From NCBI GenBank assembly GCA_964567785.1, contig CAZMOK010000015.1:1-54510 (forward strand): a stretch of DNA of 54,510 bases, read 5' to 3'. Position 1 is the first letter of the stretch, and each line of letters begins with the position of its first letter. The notes under the pieces are model-generated. The model did no database searches, was not told where the DNA came from, and saw only the letters and a program-made list of their open reading frames with translations. This document shows positions 50,109-54,510 of this stretch, piece by piece. Source of the stretch: CAZMOK01 sp964567785. Lineage in GTDB: Bacteria; Bacteroidota; Bacteroidia; Bacteroidales; JAGOPY01. A program made the translations under genes and the position numbers.

Positions 50109-50239
50109 CTGTAACGGTCAAGTATAAACGTGGTGTGGGATTACAAGCACTTCAATTTCAGCTTAACCAAATGCTTGTTAATATTCAATTTGCTCAAATT
50201 TAGTACCTGTGCCCGCATTACGCTTATACAATGTTGTGT
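50109..50239 (-). other. attC-like cassette recombination site (131 bp imperfect inverted repeat)
   Basis: Outer ends on the minus strand: R'' ACACAAC (50233-50239) and R' GTTACAG (50109-50115), near the attC cores RYYYAAC and GTTRRRY. Inner arms pair: GTATAA (50122-50127) with TTATAC (50224-50229), CGT (50129-50131) with ACG (50220-50222), TG with CA, GGG (50137-50139) with CCC (50212-50214), separated by single mismatches, and the left outer arm is longer, leaving unpaired bases. A further 7-bp helix ACAAGCA/TGCTTGT (50143-50149, 50172-50178) lies in the centre. It begins 9 bp after the GT39 stop and ends 60 bp before the hydrolase start, in the orientation expected for a cassette site. Confidence 0.6.
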
Positions 50240-50248
50240 GTCCGTTTT

Positions 50249-51766
50249 TTATTCAAATACTCGGTTTCTAAACAGATTTTTTAGTTCGCCAAATGTTTGT
50301 TTTGGTTTTTTGCAGATGCAGATATGTTGATGTAACTCTTCTTCATTCTCCGAATAGGGATTGTAGATGGTTTTTACTTTAGTTACTTCGTTAAAATACT
50401 CGTTAAAAAAGTCGCCAACATTGTAACCTAAACATATTGTTGTTTCAGGCATCTCTCCTTTTGGAACCCAATTGTAGAAACTACCGTGTAAAGAAAATGC
50501 TTTTGGTAAACCATATCTCTCGTTAAACAAATTCACTGCTCCTGCCTGTGCGTAATGTTTCCCCCAAATAATAGTGTTGCTTTTTTCTGGATCAGGTAAG
50601 CTATCGTATACATTTTTCAATTCATTCATTGTAACAGCCCATTTTTCTTTTGAATACCTTTCTTCAAACCTGACATTGAATTGTCCATCCTTTACAACAT
50701 CTCTGTTTTCATACGGATAGTCGTGTTTCAAATAACTTTCCAACGGAAATACAGGCATCCCAAATGGAATCAAAATGACACCAATTGCAAGTAAAATCCC
50801 GAGTGGATAAATCAACCATTTTCTTTTTGGTAGAATAATATGTTCCCAAAACATACCGCCAAATGGCAAAATTGTCAATACAATCGGATAAAAGTAATAC
50901 CCTTTTCCTTGACTGAATGCTAAAAAGATGATAGACAATAGAATTGAAACCGTTAATGGTCTATATCTTTTCATTGAATGATGGAACATTGAAATGATAG
51001 CTGGAACGGTAATAAGCAAAGTCAAAGGGTTCAATGCCATAAGAAGGCCTTGTACAACTTCTAAAGGTGCTTGTTTGTCCAACTGTGCTTCATAAAGTCG
51101 GTCAAACATTTTAAGAACAGGGAAATCATACACGATTTGCCAAATGATATTTGGGCTTATCAAAAGAATAAAGACGATGATATTCCACCAAAAATTTTGC
51201 TTTATTAATTTTTGCCTTGTCGATGTAAAAAGCAACAGGGATGAAACTCCAAAAATGAAAAATACAGCATCATATTTAGTCAAGAATGCCAATGCAGCAC
51301 CAAAAGTCAGCAACCATAAATATTTTCGGTCAAGACTTTTAACATACTTAGTCAGAAGGAAGAAGTTCACCACCCAAAACAATTGGCTGAAGACTACTGG
51401 TTGAAATAATTGTTGCGAACGTCCAAAGCCCGGGGCGATGATGATGCACAATAAAACCAGGAAAACAGCTTTTGTCTTTCCCCCTAATTCGATAGTGATT
51501 TTGGAAACATAAATGAGAATTAGAATTGTGGCAATATGCGAAAAAATGTGGTGGACAAAAACGGATTCTGATTGGAATAAGTTTTGGATGAATGCCAAAA
51601 CTCCAATCATCGGCGGAAATTCCATAAATCCAAACGAAAGATGATTACCTGTTTCAATATGAAGCAGTTCGTCTCTTTGAAAACCAGAATTACTGTCAGC
51701 AATTAAATGAAGAACTAATTTGATGATGCAAAAACCTAATATTACAAGTTTCGACTTTCTATTCAT
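50249..51766 (-). CDS. glycosyltransferase family 39-like membrane protein (PMT_2 type)
   Basis: A 505-residue polytopic protein of about 11-12 helices. The first extracytoplasmic loop has the acidic pair of GT39/ArnT-like enzymes in FQRDELLHIETG (Asp and Glu near residues 32-33), followed by GFMEFPPMIGVLAF. The C-terminal 150 residues form a soluble domain (YGLPKAFSLHGSFYNWVPKG). It should use a polyprenyl-phosphate sugar donor; the acceptor is unknown. Codon use is AT-rich compared with the backbone. It is bounded by a full attC-like site 9 bp beyond its stop and a GTTGGGT core 30 bp upstream of its ATG, so it is treated as a cassette gene. Confidence 0.88.
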   Translation of the reverse strand: MNRKSKLVILGFCIIKLVLHLIADSNSGFQRDELLHIETGNHLSFGFMEFPPMIGVLAFIQNLFQSESVFVHHIFSHIATILILIYVSKITIELGGKTKAVFLVLLCIIIAPGFGRSQQLFQPVVFSQLFWVVNFFLLTKYVKSLDRKYLWLLTFGAALAFLTKYDAVFFIFGVSSLLLFTSTRQKLIKQNFWWNIIVFILLISPNIIWQIVYDFPVLKMFDRLYEAQLDKQAPLEVVQGLLMALNPLTLLITVPAIISMFHHSMKRYRPLTVSILLSIIFLAFSQGKGYYFYPIVLTILPFGGMFWEHIILPKRKWLIYPLGILLAIGVILIPFGMPVFPLESYLKHDYPYENRDVVKDGQFNVRFEERYSKEKWAVTMNELKNVYDSLPDPEKSNTIIWGKHYAQAGAVNLFNERYGLPKAFSLHGSFYNWVPKGEMPETTICLGYNVGDFFNEYFNEVTKVKTIYNPYSENEEELHQHICICKKPKQTFGELKNLFRNRVFE

Positions 51767-51795
51767 TCATTTGCTGATTCGGTTTTTTAAATGGT

Positions 51796-51802
51796 ACCCA
51801 AC
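51796..51802 (-). other. attC R'-like core upstream of the GT39 gene
   Basis: On the minus strand GTTGGGT, an exact GTTRRRY core, 30 bp upstream of the GT39 start. A convincing R'' partner within 60-140 bp was not found; a degenerate one (GCACAAC on the minus strand near 51915) is possible. Read as the surviving end of the site belonging to the SnoaL-like cassette. Confidence 0.4.
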
Positions 51803-52194
51803 GTTCCCGTTGCAGGCGCCGGCCTTTTTGTGGGCTGCAAAGGGCGTATTAATTCAGCTTATAAATATACGAAAGAATTGGGTGAGGCCCGCCGGGAGGG
51901 TGTGCCGGTTGGCAGTTGTGCGCAGGTCAGCAAGATCATAAGAAAGAGATCGCCATCGATGAGTTCCATCCTTGCAGCGGCTCCCAAAAGCCAGGCATCT
52001 GCAAAAAAATCAGAGAAAATCCGGTCCCGGGTCTTCTTAAAAAACAATAAAAACCGTCGGAAAGTGCATAGAAAAACAGGGGATGTAGTTCAATCCCGAG
52101 TCCTCGGGAACTCCTCGCTGGGTTCCCGCCTGCGGCGGGACAGGCATTGCAGACCGCTCAGAGTCCTATTTATTATGCTCAGTTTTTTTATTTT
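51803..52194. other. gene-poor segment between two cassettes, GC-richer than its surroundings
   Basis: About 390 bp without a convincing gene. It has two REP-like palindromes (52094-52109 and 52124-52140). Short open frames on both strands (for example 51859-52047 minus, 62 residues) have no recognisable features. The base composition differs from the AT-rich genes on each side, so it may be an insertion that split the cassette site of the SnoaL-like gene. Confidence 0.5.
52094..52140. repeat. paired REP-like palindromes
   Basis: TCCCGAG-TC-CTCGGGA (52094-52109) and TCCCGCC-TGC-GGCGGGA (52124-52140), both perfect 7-bp stems with tiny loops, 14 bp apart. Both begin TCCCG and end CGGGA. They resemble REP-type extragenic palindromes; no T-run follows, so they are not classical terminators. 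Confidence 0.7.
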
Positions 52195-52635
52195 CTATTC
52201 TTTATTTCCAACTATTCTGATTGCTTCAATGTCTAAGAGTGCATTAAAAAGATTTGCTGCGCCAGTATGTTCAATGATTTTCCCATCAACAATTCTATCA
52301 ATATTCACTCCAGTCACTTTTATTATTTTTCCAGTCGGCTTAATACCCATCCATTCGCCAAGATGTGTTCCTGTCATTGTATAACAAGTAGCAATCCATT
52401 CTCCTTCAGCAATTTGTCTATCTATTTTCAATTCTAAATCAGGATATGTTTTTCTAACCCCTGAAATATGTTCAATAGCACCAGTTAATCCAATTGGATA
52501 TTTTTTATTATCAAAGATTTCGGTATAATTCTCTGATATATATTTCGAAATACTGTCTGTGATTCCTGTATTTAATATTTTTTCTATATACTCTTTGACA
52601 ATCAACTTATTAATATTATTCTGATTTTCTCTCAT
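52195..52635 (-). CDS. SnoaL-like (ester cyclase / NTF2 fold) protein
   Basis: A 146-residue cone-fold protein of the SnoaL-like polyketide cyclase family: an N-terminal helix with KEYIEKILNTG, then IEHISGVRKTYPDLELKIDRQIAEGEWI, ATCYTMTGTHLGEWMGIKPTGK and the closing GKIIEHTGAANLFNALLDI. Such small proteins are frequent in mobile gene cassettes and may act as isomerases, hydrolases or cyclases; the activity here is unknown. It is strongly AT-rich. ATG 52635 lies 119 bp from the upstream attC-like site, the longest such gap in the array. Confidence 0.85.
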   Translation of the reverse strand: MRENQNNINKLIVKEYIEKILNTGITDSISKYISENYTEIFDNKKYPIGLTGAIEHISGVRKTYPDLELKIDRQIAEGEWIATCYTMTGTHLGEWMGIKPTGKIIKVTGVNIDRIVDGKIIEHTGAANLFNALLDIEAIRIVGNKE

Positions 52636-52753
52636 AGTATATTTTAGTTTTTTAATACATAGATTATTTCACAATTCCCAAAAACAAGTATTAGCAAAAA
52701 TATAATGGAATTTATATTACTCAATACTTTCATTGTTCTTTTCTTAAAATTGA

Positions 52754-52886
52754 GCATAACGGCACGGCGGCAGCCGCCGTACGGCCGTTCTTTTCTGATT
52801 ATACCCGTTAAAGTTACTTTATTTTTCGACTTAGTAAAACTTTTCAAAGAGCTGAAGAGCATGGCCGGCTGCCGTCCGTGTTAGCG
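52754..52886 (-). other. attC-like cassette recombination site (133 bp imperfect inverted repeat)
   Basis: Minus-strand ends R'' CGCTAAC (52880-52886) and R' GTTATGC (52754-52760). Arms on the plus strand: AAC (52758-52760) with GTT (52880-52882), ACGG (52764-52767) with CCGT (52876-52879), and a perfect CGGCAGCCG (52768-52776) with CGGCTGCCG (52866-52874). Unpaired bases are GGC (52761-52763) on one side and T (52875) on the other, like the asymmetric bulges of folded attC sites. The centre (AAAGTTAC...GTAAAACTTT) is AT-rich and partly self-complementary. It starts 18 bp beyond the stop of the T9SS cargo gene. Confidence 0.65.
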
Positions 52887-52904
52887 GTAGTTTTTCCCTG
52901 TGAG

Positions 52905-54473
52905 CTAAGGAGTGTTGTTTGTGATGAATTTGTTCTTAGAGATAATCTGAGTTCCGCATCTCACTATTGCAATGTACATACCAGCCGGGAAATGCGTTAC
53001 ATTTATGGAAAACTCCTCTTCACCGCCTGGGATGCTCTTTCGTATCCACGACCTGCCCCATATATCCATGATCTCAAGCTGATTATCCTTGCATCTTCCC
53101 GAAAAAGGGCTGACATCAACGGTGATAGTTGTTGATGCGGGATTAGGGTAAATAATGATCTCTTCACTCATCTTGGGCATGACGGGTTCTTCTTGGTATA
53201 CCAGAAAATCACAATCAAGATCAGCGGTATCAGCTACGACAGGATATGGGCAGCGATAATCGTATTCTAATGTCGCTGTGTAAATGGTGTCGTATTCCAG
53301 GCTGTCGTTTAGTTTATAGGCATAGATATCCCAATTGCCATCATAATGCAACGCCACTGAAACAAACTTATTATCAAAAGTTCTAGCTGTTGAAACGATG
53401 GTATTTGACGTAGTGAACACTTCTTTCTGTTTGATCAGGTTGCCCAGGGTATCGATCAAGAGAAATCCATTATGATGTGGAGTTTCAAACCCCTCCTTCC
53501 AGTGACTTGCCAGAATGAATGTCGTGTCGCTAGACCAGTTAATTGTATTTGCCTGAGCGGAATAAAAACTGCCTTCGAGTAGATCGGCATCATATAACTC
53601 ATCACCATCATCACTGACCTTGACAAGAGTTATGGTTTCTCCCCCGGTGACCTTCTTGTGAAAACCAACATTATACGAATTACCTAATGTGTCATGAGCA
53701 GTGCTTATAGCTTTTCCATAAAAATTCGAATCGATACCATAGGTCAAATCCCATATTTGGTTACCTGAACTGTCAAACTTCACGACTAGTGGTCTCATAA
53801 TGACAGGATTTGTTTGTCCGGGGTTTGGATGAAAACAATATCCTGAGATTAAATATTCATTTTGATTGACAACATGTAAATCTTTTCCCTCTTCGTTGAT
53901 ACTCAAAGTATCACTGCTGATGAAGGGGACTTGCCAGAGCAGATCCCCGTTTTCATTGAATTTGTGCAAATGCAATCGCTCACCTGCTTCAATTCCCGCA
54001 TAATAGGCGGTGATCAGGATAAAACCTCCCCCCGGAAGAGGCCTGACCTTTCTACCATAATCCATTTGATCAGGGTTATAGAGTACCTTGCACCACTCTT
54101 TCTCATAGCAGGAATTTAGTTTCAGAATATAAGCATCGTATGATCCATACTTTCCCATCGTCCCGGCGATGATGTATCCACTATCTGGGGTTATTTCAAT
54201 GTTACAAGGAACATTAAAATAACTGCCATTTCCGAAATACTTATCCCACAATTTATAGCCATTAATGTCGATTTTGATAAGGTAAGTATACTCATAACTT
54301 GTGGCATCTGCTACAACGAGGTATCCTTTATCATAATCTTCGATTATATATCGAGCACCCACATCTATGCCTTCGCCCAAAACCCTGATCCATTCCTGGG
54401 ACTTAAGAGAACGGGGGAACAGAACCAGGAGAAGGATGCAAATGAGAAGATATATTTTGGATAGGCTTTTCAT
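52905..54473 (-). CDS. secreted protein with C-terminal T9SS type A sorting domain
   Basis: A 522-residue protein with a signal peptide (MKSLSKIYLLICILLLVLFP, cleavage after LKSQ near residue 26). The body (30-430) is built of repeated strand blocks with a Gly-Asp/Asn pattern (GYLVVADATSYE, GYIIAGTMGKYG, GFILITAYYAG, NEYLISGYCFHP), resembling a beta-propeller. Residues about 437-522 form a Por-secretion (T9SS type A) tail: IIIYPNPASTTITVDV, LEIMDIWGRSW and NVTHFPAGMYIAIVRCGTQIISKNKF. It should be exported through the system that includes PorQ. The gene sits between an attC-like site 18 bp after its stop and a GTTAGTG core 30 bp before its ATG. Confidence 0.88.
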   Translation of the reverse strand: MKSLSKIYLLICILLLVLFPRSLKSQEWIRVLGEGIDVGARYIIEDYDKGYLVVADATSYEYTYLIKIDINGYKLWDKYFGNGSYFNVPCNIEITPDSGYIIAGTMGKYGSYDAYILKLNSCYEKEWCKVLYNPDQMDYGRKVRPLPGGGFILITAYYAGIEAGERLHLHKFNENGDLLWQVPFISSDTLSINEEGKDLHVVNQNEYLISGYCFHPNPGQTNPVIMRPLVVKFDSSGNQIWDLTYGIDSNFYGKAISTAHDTLGNSYNVGFHKKVTGGETITLVKVSDDGDELYDADLLEGSFYSAQANTINWSSDTTFILASHWKEGFETPHHNGFLLIDTLGNLIKQKEVFTTSNTIVSTARTFDNKFVSVALHYDGNWDIYAYKLNDSLEYDTIYTATLEYDYRCPYPVVADTADLDCDFLVYQEEPVMPKMSEEIIIYPNPASTTITVDVSPFSGRCKDNQLEIMDIWGRSWIRKSIPGGEEEFSINVTHFPAGMYIAIVRCGTQIISKNKFITNNTP

Positions 54474-54502
54474 ATATGGCTTGAAGTTCAGAAAAAAATT
54501 AC

Positions 54503-54509
54503 CACTAAC
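54503..54509 (-). other. attC R'-like core at the window edge
   Basis: Minus strand GTTAGTG (plus CACTAAC), close to the GTTAGCG arm of the element at 52754-52886 and 30 bp upstream of the T9SS cargo ATG. Only this end is inside the window; the rest of the element, if present, lies beyond 54510. Confidence 0.4.
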
Positions 54510-54510
54510 G

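Noticed and set aside
51791..52384. Plus-strand frame of 197 codons
   Set aside because: Its second half is antisense to the SnoaL-like gene and the first half is palindrome- and core-containing intergenic sequence; composition is not protein-like.
52644..52862. Minus-strand frame of 72 codons upstream of the SnoaL-like gene, with a hydrophobic 29-residue end
   Set aside because: Most of it runs through the attC-like element; the short hydrophobic tail (from ATG near 52730) has no ribosome site. It could be a leader peptide but support is too thin.
50109..52886. Insertion sequence or MITE interpretation of the inverted repeats
   Set aside because: No transposase, no target-site duplication seen, the two elements have unrelated arms, and both sit at fixed distances from gene ends. 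Not fully excluded without a genome-wide search.

Overview
The window is a 54.5 kb chromosomal scaffold piece, containing one 100-N gap, from a member of the Bacteroidota, most likely the Bacteroidales/Marinilabiliales side. The evidence is a PorQ-type type IX secretion gene, a secreted protein with a C-terminal T9SS sorting domain, a Rho factor with a long charged insert, an IspH of the Bacteroidota type, non-ATG starts with weak Shine-Dalgarno sequences, and repeated -7 promoter boxes of the form TAnnTTTG or TACTTTTA. No tRNA, rRNA, transposase, integrase or CRISPR array was seen.

Layout. 0.1-3.9 kb (mostly minus): patatin-like hydrolase, NAD(P)-binding oxidoreductase, a small membrane protein (plus), AroE and a YhdH/AcuI-type reductase. 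4.0-12.4 kb (plus): divergent Nramp-like transporter, double-domain universal stress protein, geranylgeranyl-reductase-family flavoprotein, a large GT2/phosphoglycosyl-transferase-like fusion, 2-oxoacid dehydrogenase E2, DnaQ-like exonuclease, FAH-family enzyme. 12.4-18.2 kb (minus): DUF721, recF, ispH, porQ, aconitase. 18.4-24.1 kb: a secreted protein of unknown function (plus), then a minus run of lipoprotein, folA, thyA, nucleoside transporter and DUF151 nuclease. 24.4-31.8 kb (plus): membrane pyrophosphatase, gcvP, rho. 31.9-39 kb: mpl, cysH, LolC/E-like permease, NamZ-like muramidase, a small structured transcription unit, aminotransferase, DUF1573 protein. 39.2-47.2 kb (plus): a 1313-residue SLC12-like transporter, an ADP-forming acyl-CoA synthetase, an aminotransferase and a thioesterase. 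47.3-48.5 kb (minus): a CrtI-like flavoprotein broken by the assembly gap.

The last 5.6 kb (48.9-54.5 kb) differ in kind. Four unrelated minus-strand genes (serine hydrolase, GT39-like membrane glycosyltransferase, SnoaL-like protein, T9SS-secreted protein) are each set between imperfect inverted repeats of about 130 bp that carry AAC...GTT ends, paired inner arms and unpaired bulge bases. Start-to-site and stop-to-site spacings are short and consistent. The best reading is the distal end of an integron gene-cassette array whose integrase would lie beyond the right edge; this is inference from sequence structure.

Two other signals stand out. First, at least eight intergenic places carry degenerate tandem repeats with a strict 7-bp period but different heptamers, often touching a stop or start codon. 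Second, a roughly 450-nt unit at 36.60-37.09 kb has its own promoter, a structured leader, several local hairpins and a UUCG-loop bidirectional terminator. It may encode a 96-residue orphan protein or be a structured RNA.
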